Positions 39,894 through 50,122 of a stretch of DNA of 64,000 bases are shown one piece after another (within the stretch, counting starts at the first letter, position 1; each line of letters starts with the position of its first letter). This DNA comes from Cylindrotheca closterium. Taxonomy: Eukaryota; Bacillariophyta; Bacillariophyceae; Bacillariales; Bacillariaceae. Below the pieces are notes generated by a model. That model did no database searches and was not told the origin of the DNA. It saw only the letters and a list, made by a program, of their open reading frames with translations. The stretch spans positions 516,816-580,815 of the forward strand of contig CAKOGP040001869.1 of the NCBI GenBank assembly GCA_933822405.4, read 5' to 3'. A program made the translations under genes and the position numbers.

Positions 39894-41624
39894 TTAATTC
39901 TTCCCTGCGGCACTCTTTCGCAATGATTTCTCCAGTCGTTTCCGTTCTTTGCGATCCCTTACTTTTCGTTCCTTAAATTTCTTCACTAGCTCATCAAATC
40001 CAATATCCATCAGTTTCATCTTTGCCAGTCGAGCAGCCTTGGTGACTGGGCCCAACATTTTGATTGCAGCATCATCTGTTATGTCGGAACACTTTTCCAA
40101 TGGCCGTCCAGTGATCTTCTCAACGGCATGTACCAACGAAACTTCGGTTTCGGACACCAGACTAATCGCCTTACCACGACGGCCCGCTCTAGCAGTTCTT
40201 CCCACTCGGTGAACGTAGGAGACGGCACTTCGGGGAAGTTCCGAGTTGATAACCAAATCCACAGATGGGATGTCTAATCCTCGAGAAGCGATGTCAGTTG
40301 CCACAAGCACCCGGACCTGCTGCGATTTGAATGTTCCAAGTGCTGCTAAACGTCTATTTTGTGACAAGAGGGAGTGCAAGGCCACATTTTTTACACCAAC
40401 CTCGGCCAAAATATTGGACACCAAAGCGCATCGTTCACATGTTGAAACAAAGACAATAGTCGACCGAGCTTTACCAGCTTCTTCGTCATCCGAGTCTTCA
40501 TCCTTGGCTCTACCAGACCATGCCTTCTTACCCTTCGAATCCCGAGCTCTTCCACCATTCGACATTAGAGTTCTAATAGTGGACAAGAGATAGGCATCAC
40601 GAACTCGAGACGGCATAAAGATGTATTCTTGCTTCAGCCCGGCAGGGATCCTAGGAGTGAGTTGCTCTTCTTCTGATTCTTGTTCGTCTTCCGCTGTTGC
40701 ATCACCTTCCACTTTGTTTTCATTGGCATTCTCCCCTCCCTTGTCTTCTGTCAGTTTCAGCTTTCTCCGTTTGTTCTTTTCTTCATTGTCTGCCTTGACG
40801 ACAAATTTGCAGAGCGGAAGTCGCCCTTGCCCTGCCCCCGCGATTTCTTCAATATTTTCCAAACTTCTTGTCATGGTAGCACTAAAGAGCAAGGTTTGGC
40901 ACTTGGTTCGCTTATCACGATTGCAATGCAAAAGAAGTTCGGCAACATCTTTTTCAAAGCCAGAATTGGCCGCCAACAAACGATCCGCCTCATCGAGCAC
41001 CAAATATCGCACATGCTTGAGATATGGCGGACTAGGACCTCTCAATAATTCTCCTAGTCGACCGGGCGTCGCCACCAAAAAGTGTGGTTTCTTGGACAAA
41101 TCACAAGATTGCCGGACCATGTCCATACCACCAACCACCAAGGCAGATTCGACATTGTACGAACTTCCAAGAGCCAACACCTGTTGATGAATTTGCTTGG
41201 CCAATTCTCGAGTAGGACTGATAATCACTGCATAAATTCCATATGGGTCCATGGACAATCGATTCAAGATGGGCAAGGCAAAGGCTGCTGTCTTTCCACT
41301 CCCCGTTGCCGCCAAAGCCAATATGTGTGCTGATTCTTCTTGAATCAAAAAGGGAATAATTTCACGTTGTACCGGCGACGGCTTCTTGAAACCCAGTTTC
41401 CTACAAGTTTCCAACAATGGTTCCGCCAAACCAAGATCTTCAAAGGAAGCCCATGGCGATACTTTCTTGTGATTAAAGTCTTCGGGATTTCTTCTTTCAG
41501 CGGATTGGGCATCCAACCCTTCGGATGAGGACCCATTTTTCGATTGTTCCGCATCATCTGCATTGGATGCATCAGCTTGTTTTCGCTTCAAGCGCTTGTG
41601 TGACTTTCCAAACAAGGTTGACAT
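39894..41624 (-). CDS. DDX49: DEAD-box RNA helicase, DDX49/Dbp8 family
   Basis: A single exon of 576 residues from ATG 41624 (MSTLFGKSHKRLKRK); the frame is open further upstream to 41753 but that stretch is an unlikely protein. All helicase motifs are present: FEDLGLAEPL Q-motif region, AATGSGKT (I), PTRELA (Ia), TPGRL (Ib), DEAD (II), SAT (III), VATDIASRGLD (V) and HRVGRTARAGR (VI). SMDPYGIYAVIISPTRELA and VVGGMDMVRQ are diagnostic of DDX49/Dbp8, which acts in 18S rRNA maturation. Between the two RecA lobes is an acidic/Lys insertion (about 270-340) not seen in yeast Dbp8, plus a second at about 375-400. The basic coiled tail (KERKVRDRKERKRLEKSLRK) fits RNA binding and nucleolar location. 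Its 3' end converges with the EngB gene, 86 bases away. Confidence 0.88.
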   Translation of the reverse strand: MSTLFGKSHKRLKRKQADASNADDAEQSKNGSSSEGLDAQSAERRNPEDFNHKKVSPWASFEDLGLAEPLLETCRKLGFKKPSPVQREIIPFLIQEESAHILALAATGSGKTAAFALPILNRLSMDPYGIYAVIISPTRELAKQIHQQVLALGSSYNVESALVVGGMDMVRQSCDLSKKPHFLVATPGRLGELLRGPSPPYLKHVRYLVLDEADRLLAANSGFEKDVAELLLHCNRDKRTKCQTLLFSATMTRSLENIEEIAGAGQGRLPLCKFVVKADNEEKNKRRKLKLTEDKGGENANENKVEGDATAEDEQESEEEQLTPRIPAGLKQEYIFMPSRVRDAYLLSTIRTLMSNGGRARDSKGKKAWSGRAKDEDSDDEEAGKARSTIVFVSTCERCALVSNILAEVGVKNVALHSLLSQNRRLAALGTFKSQQVRVLVATDIASRGLDIPSVDLVINSELPRSAVSYVHRVGRTARAGRRGKAISLVSETEVSLVHAVEKITGRPLEKCSDITDDAAIKMLGPVTKAARLAKMKLMDIGFDELVKKFKERKVRDRKERKRLEKSLRKSAAGKN

Positions 41625-42344
41625 GTTGTTTTTCTGTTTCCAAAAGAAGAAAAATGGAATGAACCGAGGTTGAAACTTTGTTGGTTCTCGTTTGCACCAA
41701 ACGGACAGACGCCTCTTTGACCGCTTCGACCGGTTTTGGTTTCCATTCTTCATCTTCTTGCTACGGTAAAGCTCACCTCTGCACTGCGATCAAGTTAGAC
41801 AATTGCTACTTTACTAAAAATTGCCTATTGTCAATGTGGCAAGGTGAATGAAGCTCTGCCACAGTAACCATTGCCAAGTTTTGAAAAAAATATCACTTCG
41901 TTTTCTTGGGCCAAATGATACTAGCTTGTTTCTGCAACATATGTGTACAAAATAGTGTGCAGTACCTGGTACTTTACTTTTCCATGGTAGCAATTCTATC
42001 CTTGTGTGTTTGTCACTTTGTGATTGTGCCGCAGCAGCCCTGTGTCGAAAAAATAATGGCCATGCTGAACGCTGCTGCATGTTCCAAATTCGTTCCAAGT
42101 TCGAAACGACCTTGGCCAGCAAAGCTATTCCTTTTTTGGGCGCGAAAAAAGACCGTCCCTCTGTGCCCAGATGTATGTACATATGACATTCAAAAGAAAT
42201 TTCCTGACTGCTTCTTCAAAATAATCATCATGAGTTGACGCACTCGGCAATAATACCGATGCTTCCCTTCCTTGCCAAGAGTTTGCTCAAAGCCATTCAA
42301 TGCGATTCAATATTCATACGGTAGTATGCTGTCTTCCGCTTGCT
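41625..42344. other. Intergenic region between DDX49 and the GGCT-like gene
   Basis: 720 bases with no convincing gene. It has AGTACCTGGTACT-type sequence near 41963 and T-rich tracts. Both flanking genes are on the minus strand, so this is the upstream region of DDX49 and the 3' flank of the GGCT-like gene. Confidence 0.5.
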
Positions 42345-43535
42345 TCATCGATTCCTGTGCACAATTCGCTTAAAGAACACTGACACTTTGAATCGACGTC
42401 TATTGTTTGTAGCAGCTGCTGGCCGTCTCAAATCCTCCAGACTTCCTCCCGATTCATGAGAGGCCACGGACGGCTCTTCTGGCACGGCCGCGTCCTCCAT
42501 GGTAAAGAATTTGGACGGTCCATCTTCCGACTCGTTTTCCTTGACAAATTCAAAAATCTTCATTGCCTCCAAGCCATGTTGTTGGATCGTTTCTCGTAGT
42601 TGATTTTCGGCCCAGGCAACATGTGCTGGAGTCACTTCAGACCTTCGTCTGCAAAAGGGCATGCTGGAATTATTCATCAAGACAATTTGAACCCAAAAGG
42701 TGATATCGCCCTTGCCATGACCATGTTCTTCCAACCATTTCACCAATGGATTGTTGGGATCATGTTGGCCCAAGGAAAAGACAGAATCGCCCAAGACAAA
42801 ATATAATTCTCCATTTGTTGTAGACGTCTCGCACAAGTTTTGGTAGGTAGAAAAGGAGATACGGGCCACCTTTGGAGCGTTTGGAAATTTGAGATATTCA
42901 TCAACGCATCGGTCCGGAATGTATGGAATATTGAGAATGGAGTCTTCAATGTACTCGCGCATGATTCTATTTTGTTGCATTCCTTCGGCAATCAATTTGA
43001 GATATCCTTCTTGCGGCAAACTCTCTCCTACTGGATTGTTGCTCAGCAGAGTTTCTTGCACATCATCAGGAAATTCAATAAAATAAGCCATGGCACTTGC
43101 CAATTCTTCCTTTTCTTCTTCTGTATCCTCATCTTCGTCATAGTTGAATCCGCCTTTGGGGTAGTGAAAGACCAATCGTTCTGTCACTTGCCGCCGAATG
43201 TCATAACTCTGCAACTTCTTGAAATCTCTCAGGGAAGTCAGAGTCATTAAGACGCCGTGCACTCGGTAACCTCGTTGACGGACCACATTGGCGACTCCTC
43301 CAAATTCAAAGGACAGTCGGTATCCATCCAAAAAGGCAGCTTGTAGATCCGTGGTTCGAATGTTTCTCCGTTTGCGAACAATTTCATTGACAATGGGGCC
43401 GTAGCCAAAGAATAGAATGTTGTTTCCAGTCTGGTTGGATGATTGAGAAAGGTCTTCCTTTTCCGACGAAATGACGCTCATTTGATCGGGAGACAATCGA
43501 TCCGGGGAGAGTGAGGAGAAGCTATTGCGCTTCAT
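42345..43535 (-). CDS. Gamma-glutamylcyclotransferase-like fold protein
   Basis: A single exon of 396 residues. ILFFGYGPIVNEIVRKRRNI followed by LQAAFLDGYRLSFEFGGVANVV and RVHGVLMTLT matches the start of GGCT-like proteins (the F-x-Y-G-S-N loop, here F-G-Y-G-P-I), where the loop binds the gamma-glutamyl group. The catalytic Glu cannot be placed with certainty; several acidic residues follow (DEDEDTEEEKEE at about residues 134-145). The segment YLKLIAEGMQQNRIMREYIEDSILNIPYIP resembles the C-terminal part of the same fold. The N and C termini are Ser-rich and Arg/Lys-rich, without a targeting peptide. Roles in the family include glutathione degradation and amine metabolism; the exact reaction here is unknown. 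Confidence 0.68.
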   Translation of the reverse strand: MKRNSFSSLSPDRLSPDQMSVISSEKEDLSQSSNQTGNNILFFGYGPIVNEIVRKRRNIRTTDLQAAFLDGYRLSFEFGGVANVVRQRGYRVHGVLMTLTSLRDFKKLQSYDIRRQVTERLVFHYPKGGFNYDEDEDTEEEKEELASAMAYFIEFPDDVQETLLSNNPVGESLPQEGYLKLIAEGMQQNRIMREYIEDSILNIPYIPDRCVDEYLKFPNAPKVARISFSTYQNLCETSTTNGELYFVLGDSVFSLGQHDPNNPLVKWLEEHGHGKGDITFWVQIVLMNNSSMPFCRRRSEVTPAHVAWAENQLRETIQQHGLEAMKIFEFVKENESEDGPSKFFTMEDAAVPEEPSVASHESGGSLEDLRRPAAATNNRRRFKVSVFFKRIVHRNR

Positions 43536-43569
43536 CCTTTGTTATTTGTGGGCTGGTGGCGAATGGACT

Positions 43570-43676
43570 GAATCAATCAATGAATCAATCAATGAATCAA
43601 TCCTTCTTCGTTCCTATTGCTTTCCTTTGCTTCGATGAACTGAACTGAACTGAACTGAACTGAACTGAACTGAACT
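43570..43676. repeat. Two adjacent microsatellites: (GAATCAATCAAT)n and (GAACT)8
   Basis: AATCAATCAATGAATC units run from about 43570 to 43602. Eight perfect GAACT units occupy 43637-43676. Both lie in the 5' flank of the GGCT-like gene. They are too short and too closely spaced for a CRISPR array. Confidence 0.9.
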
Positions 43677-43680
43677 GAAT

Positions 43681-44283
43681 CGTGGTGGAGGAATGAATCG
43701 TGGTGGCTCCAAAAACAATATCACAAACAAAGTATACCGGTAGCTATTTCAACGAGAAGGGTTGGAACCCAAAACGCTACGACGCGTGCGTTGACCGCAA
43801 GTGGAACTTTTGTAAGGTTTTTGGTTGCTGCCGAAACAAAATGTTGTCGGTAACTGCAACCACACCACCCCAAACAACGGACTCCTCACAAGTCGTAAAA
43901 ATAAGTGAGTCGCCTTTTCGTCCGTCCGTTTTGTCAAAATTTCCGGTTCGAATAATTCGCACAGATGACAGACGACTCAGCAGGAACCTTCCAACATGTT
44001 CTTCATTCATTCGTTGTACAATTTTGAGCGGTGCGAACAGAGGCTTTTTAGAAAGTTCTTTTGAACGGTACATACGTACCGGTACGAGACACCCCGCCAC
44101 TGTAGTGGCGGGTGAGCAAAACGCACTACTTTTGATCCCCCATTTGGAAAGTTTTTTTGCAGGCCCCCCAAATCCAGTTTCGAAAATGGCGCGGCAAGTT
44201 TTTTTTCATCATTGTGGACTGTGGTCTGTAGTCTGTGGTCACAATCAATATTGAATATGAGCATCACAACGCATTGAGCAATA
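43681..44283. other. Intergenic region with a GC-rich hairpin
   Basis: No convincing gene. CCCGCCACT (44093-44101) and AGTGGCGGG (44104-44112) form a perfect 9-bp stem with a 2-base loop, just after GTACCGGTAC at about 44077-44086. Open frames here show no domain or codon bias. Confidence 0.5.
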
Positions 44284-47200
44284 ATGAAGGAGCATGAAGG
44301 ACGGAGACTTACCCATCACAATCCCTACCGAAAGAAGAATAAAACAGCATTCCACACTAGTAGTAACAACAAACATAATGACACCAACGGAAACGATCCA
44401 GTGCTAGAACACATACTCAAGCAGCTTCGACCATTTCAACGAGAAGCCTATGACTTTTGCACCCAAGGCATTTTGCCAAAGCGCAACTGTTCCAATTTTG
44501 ATGATGCCAAAGAGAGTTCAGGAGACTATACCAGGGACAAAAATACAGTCAAAGTAGAAGCCAAACCGGCAGAACCAACAACAACGACCATTGTTCACAA
44601 TCCAGATTTGATTGGCAAGGGACGCATTTTATTGGCAGATGAAATGGGATTGGGCAAGACGGTTACTTCCTTGGCCATTATGGCGCACTATCGGGCCACA
44701 GATTGGCCCTTATTGATACTATGTCCAGCATCCTTGCGATATACCTGGCCAGGAGAAATTGAAAAATTCATGCCGTCCCTACCGGCTTCCAGCATTTATG
44801 TCGTCCAAGGATTTGACGATGCGGATTTTTACGAAAACGAAGCGAAACGAAAGAAGATTCAAATTGTGGTGGCGACCTACAGTCTATTGCAAACTCGGTC
44901 GGCAGCTGCCAAGACACTCGATCAATTTCAATTTCAGTCCATCATTGTGGATGAATCCCACAATTTGAAACAAAAGAATACCCAACGAAGCAAATTGGCC
45001 TTGCCAATACTCGAGCAAGCCAAACGGTTGTTATTGTTGAGCGGAACACCTGCTCTCGCGAGGCCGGTGGAATTGTGGACGCAAATATCGACGCTGGCAC
45101 CGGGACTCTTTGGCGATAATTATACACAATTTACAAAGCACTATTGCAATGCCAGACGAGGACGTTTTGGATGGGATGTCAATGGCTTGTCGAATGCGGA
45201 CGAACTGCATGCCAAACTCCAACAAATCATGGTGCGGCGATTAAAGGCAGATGTCTTGGACGAGTTGCCACCCAAACAGCGAACCATTGTCAAGATCAAT
45301 GTGCCCAAGGGAGAAAGAAGAAAGGAATGCGAATCCATTTTGAAAGACTTGGCCAACACTCGACAATCTCTTGCTGATTTGGTCGGAGACGATGCCAATG
45401 GTGCCAATTTTGAAGCTCGTACCTTACTCATGCAGGCCTATCAAGCATCGGGAATTTCCAAGAGCAGCGGCGTCGTGGAATATTTGATGGAGTGGCTCAA
45501 GGGTAGCGGAACTCAAAAGGTCTTGATCTTTGCGCATCACAAGGGTGTCTTGGATGCCTTGGAAGTGGCCGTCTCCAAAGAGTACAAAGCCACGGCTCAC
45601 ATTCGGATTGATGGGTCGGTCAGCAGTTTGGAACGTGCCGCTCGAGTCCGCAAGTTTCAAACTTCTTCCAAAATCAGAGTGGCCATTTTGAGCATGACGG
45701 CAGCAGGAGTGGGTTTGACCCTGACGGCAGCCACGACTGTCATGTTTGGTACGTAGTAATTGTTGATATTGTTGATATTGTTGCTGCTGTTGCTGTTGTT
45801 GCAACGATGGTGATAGTGCGACTCTGGACAACTGACTCACTCATTCAAAATCCCCGTCAAATCTTTTTCGTCGCAACGCAGCCGAATTACATTGGACCCC
45901 TGGCGTCTTGGCACAAGCGGAGGATCGCTGCCATCGGATTGGACAGAGAAATGCCGTCCACATTTTGTACTTAATTTGTCAGGATGGAGACATGAGTGTG
46001 GATCCCCAACTGTGGAAAATGCTGGCTCGCAAGATTGGAACCCTGGGCAAAGTGATTGATGGAGAAAAGAATGCTTCGATGAATGCCAAGGAGGCTCCTG
46101 CGAATGGAATGCCCAGCAATCGCAAAAGACAGTCTGTCCAAGACGAACTCCAGAGTTTTTTTGCCGAGACGTCCCCCAATGATACGTCGGCAGCCAATCC
46201 AAAAGTTCCTATCAAGGGTACTATCATGAGTTTCTTCAAGAAACAAAATGAATCGGCCAAGAAGGAACCAGCAGTGAAGACAAGCCCAATAACGCCCAAG
46301 GAAACTGTGCTTTCTCCTTTTGTACAGAGTGTCAAGAAATACATCAAGGTGGCTAGCCCACAAAATTTGACAATGACTTCGCCACAACAGTCAACTGTAG
46401 AATGGGCCTGCGAGAAGTGCACCTTTATGAATTCGCAATTGAGGGCCAAGAGTGGCTGGTTGAAGTGCTCCATGTGTTTAAAAGTACACTTTGAAAACAA
46501 GAAAACCAGTCCTACGGTGACACCCAACAATACCCAAAGCAGTCAGGAAGAACCAATTGTCCTGGATGATAGTGATGACAGTGAAACAGAACCAGAACTA
46601 AAACAAGGTACACTCAAGAGTCTAGGGAATCCAAAGAAACGAATGCAAATCAAACTATCCAACAGTGAGGTTAATGTGAGGGTACTTGATGCCGACCAAT
46701 GCCACCAAGATCAGAAGAAAGAAAAGGTATTCTGCAATGTAGTAAACCTAACCGGCGACGAGAATATACCGGAGAGTCTCCCATTGCAAAAGAAACGAAA
46801 GGTGGGAGTCCGAGATGTCATATGCTTGGACGAAACTGATAATGCAGCGAAATGCCGAGTCCAGGTGAAATCCATAAAACCTGCGCCCTCTCGCTCCTTT
46901 CTTTGCTTCAGTGTGTCCAAGAACAGTGGACGAATCACAGTCCATTTCGCTTCCACCAATGAATCATCGCTTATCAACTTTAGCCTCGAGGAAGTCCTTA
47001 CCGAGGAGACATCCAGTCGATTGTTAGACACCACGATTCACCGTCGCTCAAGTAGTACACTAGGAATTCCACTTGAATTTGACGTCTCAGCAGTCAATCA
47101 AAGTAAGTCGCCGGCTGACTCTCTGTTTCGGATACGATGATGACATGTTGTTCTCAAATTTATTTGCCACACAAAGTTATATCAAAGTTGAACTGTATGT

Positions 47201-48036
47201 ACCACATAGTTATATCAAAGTTGGAGAGTTCAAAAATGAATGGACTAGTTCAACGAGAGTCAATGAGGTCCGAAATTGAAAAGTTCGTGTCATCCTTCCA
47301 AACGCTGCGAGAAGTCGAGAAGCAAGCGATCAAAGAGAGTGGTGAAGCTTTCTCGCCCCATGCTCTGAAACAAGCCGCTTCAAAGTTAATAGTATCATCG
47401 GGTGAGAGCAGCATTGAACGGTATGCTGGTGGAGCGAAAGAGCGTGCTAGGGAACGAATGGAAAGTGGGATTGCGGACGAAAGGGACAAAGCTACTCTAG
47501 AAGGAAGGCTATGTGCATGGTGTGGTGGACAGCTGCCAAGAGTCTCTAGATTAGAAGGTGTCGAATCGACTTACTGCTCCCGAGAATGTGCAGAACAAGG
47601 CCGTTTGAAGCGGGGTGGTATGTTTGCATCGTCAAGAGTACGAGAACAAGTATTCGCTCTGGAAGGGGGTATTTGTCGTCTATGTGGAATAAATGCCCAT
47701 GCAGTCTATACTCGGGTTACTGCGCTTCATCCAGCGGAACGTCTGAATGCATTGATCAACGCCAACTGGAAACTTCCAAAGACGGCCAAAGCACTGGAGC
47801 GGTTGCTTCAAAGTCCCAAAGAAGGTGACTTTTGGCAGGCAGATCATATCAAAGCTGTCGCCGAGGGAGGTGGAGGTTGTGGTCTGGAGAATCTTCGAAC
47901 GCTTTGCGTACCATGTCACGGTGAAGAGACCGAGAAGCTTCGTGGACGACTGAAACTGGCAGGTGGAGCAAACCATGCAAGTGACATTGCTCGAGGGCAG
48001 AGGGACATTCGCAGTATGTTTGGTGTTCAAAAGTAA
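44284..48036 (+). CDS. ZRANB3: ZRANB3-like SNF2 annealing helicase / HNH endonuclease
   Basis: Exons 44284-45748, 45882-47102 and a third from 47177 or 47210 to 48036; product ~1,170-1,181 residues. The SNF2 motor spans about residues 45-530: Walker A DEMGLGKT, motif II [29 protein letters not shown] rebuilt across intron 1. A canonical PCNA-binding PIP box QDELQSFF is at about 575-582. An NZF zinc finger follows at ~663 (WACEKC ... LKCSMC). The C terminus has a Cys-zinc element (CAWCGGQ ... YCSRECA) and an HNH nuclease (ICRLCG ... QADHIKAVAEGGG ... ENLRTLCVPCH), ending in QRDIRSMF, a second PIP-like motif. This order matches animal ZRANB3, which reverses and restarts stalled replication forks and binds ubiquitinated PCNA. 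The third exon's acceptor is ambiguous because of a local repeat. Confidence 0.9.
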
Positions 48037-48085
48037 TGTAAGATCGATCGATTTGGGGTGAATATTTAGTATACATAACACAACT

Positions 48086-49492
48086 CTATGTTTCAATCAT
48101 CGATCGTCGAATGGCTTCTGCTAGCATTGCTTCGTCTGCAACAACTTGAATTCGGTTTCTCATGCCTCCCTGCTGTTGTAGATCAAAGGCTTGTTGAGGC
48201 ATTCTTCTCCTTGGGAAACCGACATACAGTGTAAAGATGAGGACTAAAAGCATAAAAAATTCAGTACTCAGTAGTGACGTGACCAGACTCATGATCCAAT
48301 CCACTACAAGAGCAACGGGAGCAGAGTCTCTCATGAAAAAGAGTAAGAAATGATACAGAATCAACTCCCGTGGTCTGGTCCTCCCAGCTTCCGATTCCAG
48401 AGTGCGATCAATCCAACCTACAAGGGAGTCTTGTGTTCGTTGTTCGACATCACGCTGGAAAGGAGATGCATTTACTCCACCATTGACACATTCGTATGCT
48501 TTGCAATTCGAGCGTAGTCTCATACAAGCCCAGCAGAATTTGCATTTGCAATGGAAACACTGCATATGATTGCAGCCACCATTCTTGGTGATCGGTGCTG
48601 AACAGCTTGGGCAAAGTCGACTGTTGCTCTTGAGCCATTCTTTGGTTTCCTGATCTTGTATTGTGGAAGTAGCTGGGAGGACAAACTCAAGGGAGCAGCA
48701 CGGGCATTCAACGGAAATTGGCTTGAACAATGCATCTCTAGCCCATGTTGCGGCAACGTGATCGCAAGACCTCAGCACAGAATTCGGTCTGACAATGTAG
48801 ATGAATACCGTTGCTAGCATGAAGAATATATCCACAACCGGAGATCTCGAAGGATCAACAGCAATATGACGCAACAAAAAGCTGCACCACAGGAATATTG
48901 CAGCTCTTCCCGCAGCAGAAACCTTGACTTTCCGACGCAATGCCTCCTGACGTCGACTTGTGTATTGCGGAGCCAAGCACTCTGACGTTACAAAGCCCCC
49001 ACCTGTTGAATTGCTGGTTGGATCGTCGCTACACTTTGGACATGAACGATATGCTGGCAGAGCTCGTAGCAGCTGATTTCGTATCTTCCGATCCCACTCC
49101 TTCAATAATAATTTATCATCCTTCAGTGCAGCAATGGCATCAGACTTCCTTAGGACTTGAGGGCAAACAGGGCATCGCAGTGGCCCACTTTGATCCTTGT
49201 CTCGAACTTGACTGGATGCATACGCTTTGAAACAATCAAAGCAAACTGCATGCCCACAACTGCTGGTAATATGCCATTCATCAGGCTCGCAGAAGCAAAC
49301 AGGACATTGGGTTCCTTTTGGAGGTGGCCCGATGATAAACCGGTTCCGAATGCTTCGTCGCATTCCACGAAACAAATCCAAGACTTCAAAATCATCTGAT
49401 CCATGTCCTCTACCTGCCCACGTTTTCCAGTTGTCCACACCGGCAGTTGCCGCAACAACATCATCAGCGCCGTTGCCCCTGCGTCGTTTCAT
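48086..49492 (-). CDS. Membrane RBR (RING-IBR-RING) E3 ubiquitin ligase with UIM-like tail
   Basis: A single exon of 468 residues from the first ATG in frame (49492, MKRRRGNG). RING1 is at about residues 63-111 (CPVCFCEPDEWHITSSCGHAVCFDCF ... CPVCP, given in parts). The IBR region is interrupted by two hydrophobic segments (about 196-210 and 219-234). RING2 is at 294-323 with the catalytic Cys at about 307 (ITKNGGCNHMQCFHC). A second hydrophobic pair follows (about 375-430). The last ~20 residues (DEAMLAEAIRRSMIE) match a ubiquitin-interacting motif. RBR ligases take ubiquitin from E2 onto the RING2 Cys before transfer to the target. It is probably an integral membrane ligase, perhaps in ER quality control; the target is unknown. 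Confidence 0.82.
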   Translation of the reverse strand: MKRRRGNGADDVVAATAGVDNWKTWAGRGHGSDDFEVLDLFRGMRRSIRNRFIIGPPPKGTQCPVCFCEPDEWHITSSCGHAVCFDCFKAYASSQVRDKDQSGPLRCPVCPQVLRKSDAIAALKDDKLLLKEWDRKIRNQLLRALPAYRSCPKCSDDPTSNSTGGGFVTSECLAPQYTSRRQEALRRKVKVSAAGRAAIFLWCSFLLRHIAVDPSRSPVVDIFFMLATVFIYIVRPNSVLRSCDHVAATWARDALFKPISVECPCCSLEFVLPATSTIQDQETKEWLKSNSRLCPSCSAPITKNGGCNHMQCFHCKCKFCWACMRLRSNCKAYECVNGGVNASPFQRDVEQRTQDSLVGWIDRTLESEAGRTRPRELILYHFLLFFMRDSAPVALVVDWIMSLVTSLLSTEFFMLLVLIFTLYVGFPRRRMPQQAFDLQQQGGMRNRIQVVADEAMLAEAIRRSMIET

Positions 49493-50122
49493 CTTCAGAT
49501 ATGAAGGAGAATTTGTTCTTGATGGAAAAGGAAGTAGCACGTTGTAGTTTTGTTCTGGTTATGCGCTCCTGCGTTTGAAAACGTTTGAAACAACAGGGAC
49601 CCGGAGGGTCTGTCCGTCTGATGCCGATCTTCGCTTTCCGATCACCTGGACTTGCGGACGAAAGAAGATCGAAGAACGGTACCAGTACATACCGGTATCA
49701 AGACAAGGATCGGAACGCTAGTGCACCACTTGTGAGTGTGACTATGTCAGAATTGTTCCTACGGCAATCACACAATTATGTAACGTTATTTTAAGTCTTA
49801 CGAAAGGGGGACAGCATACCGTGCTAAGTTTTATCTTTTCCTTTCAAGGGTTCATAGTCCAGCTGACTTAAAACAGTAGGTACCTACTAACTTTTCTCTT
49901 TCGGCTTTGCAAGATTCGTAGTCCAGCTGACCTACAGTGCCTACTAACTTTTCTCTTTTGCCTTCGCAATGTTCGTAGTACAGCTGACTTACAGTACTAA
50001 GCAGAAAATCTCATGTAGTTCCCTTTTTATGTTCAACTCTTGCTCATAACTTTTGTAGCCTATTAGTACCATCTATGATAGTGACTGGAACCTTCTTTCA
50101 GTTGAGGCACATGATCATGGAA
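49493..50122. other. Intergenic region with a degenerate ~60-bp tandem repeat
   Basis: 630 bases between the RBR start and the third DUF6824 stop. GGTACCAGTACATACCGGTATC lies near 49677-49698. The repeat at 49856-49998 is listed separately. A plus-strand frame of 69 codons (49585-49794) has no support. No gene seen. Confidence 0.5.
49856..49998. repeat. Degenerate tandem repeat, ~57-64 bp unit
   Basis: Units at 49856-49919, 49920-49976 and a partial one from 49977 share AGT[CA]CAGCTGAC[TC]T, an ACAGTxx stretch, CCTACTAACTTTTCTCTTT and a GTTCGTAG-like end. Each complete unit contains TACTAAC followed by a pyrimidine tract, like the 3' end of an intron. Confidence 0.75.

Noticed and set aside
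43637..43676. Regular short repeats that could suggest a CRISPR array
   Set aside because: They are eight perfect adjacent GAACT units with no spacers: a microsatellite in a eukaryotic genome.
43700..44254. Plus- and minus-strand frames of 100-184 codons in the spacer before the ZRANB3-like gene
   Set aside because: No domain, odd composition, overlap with hairpin and GTACC motifs; judged chance frames.
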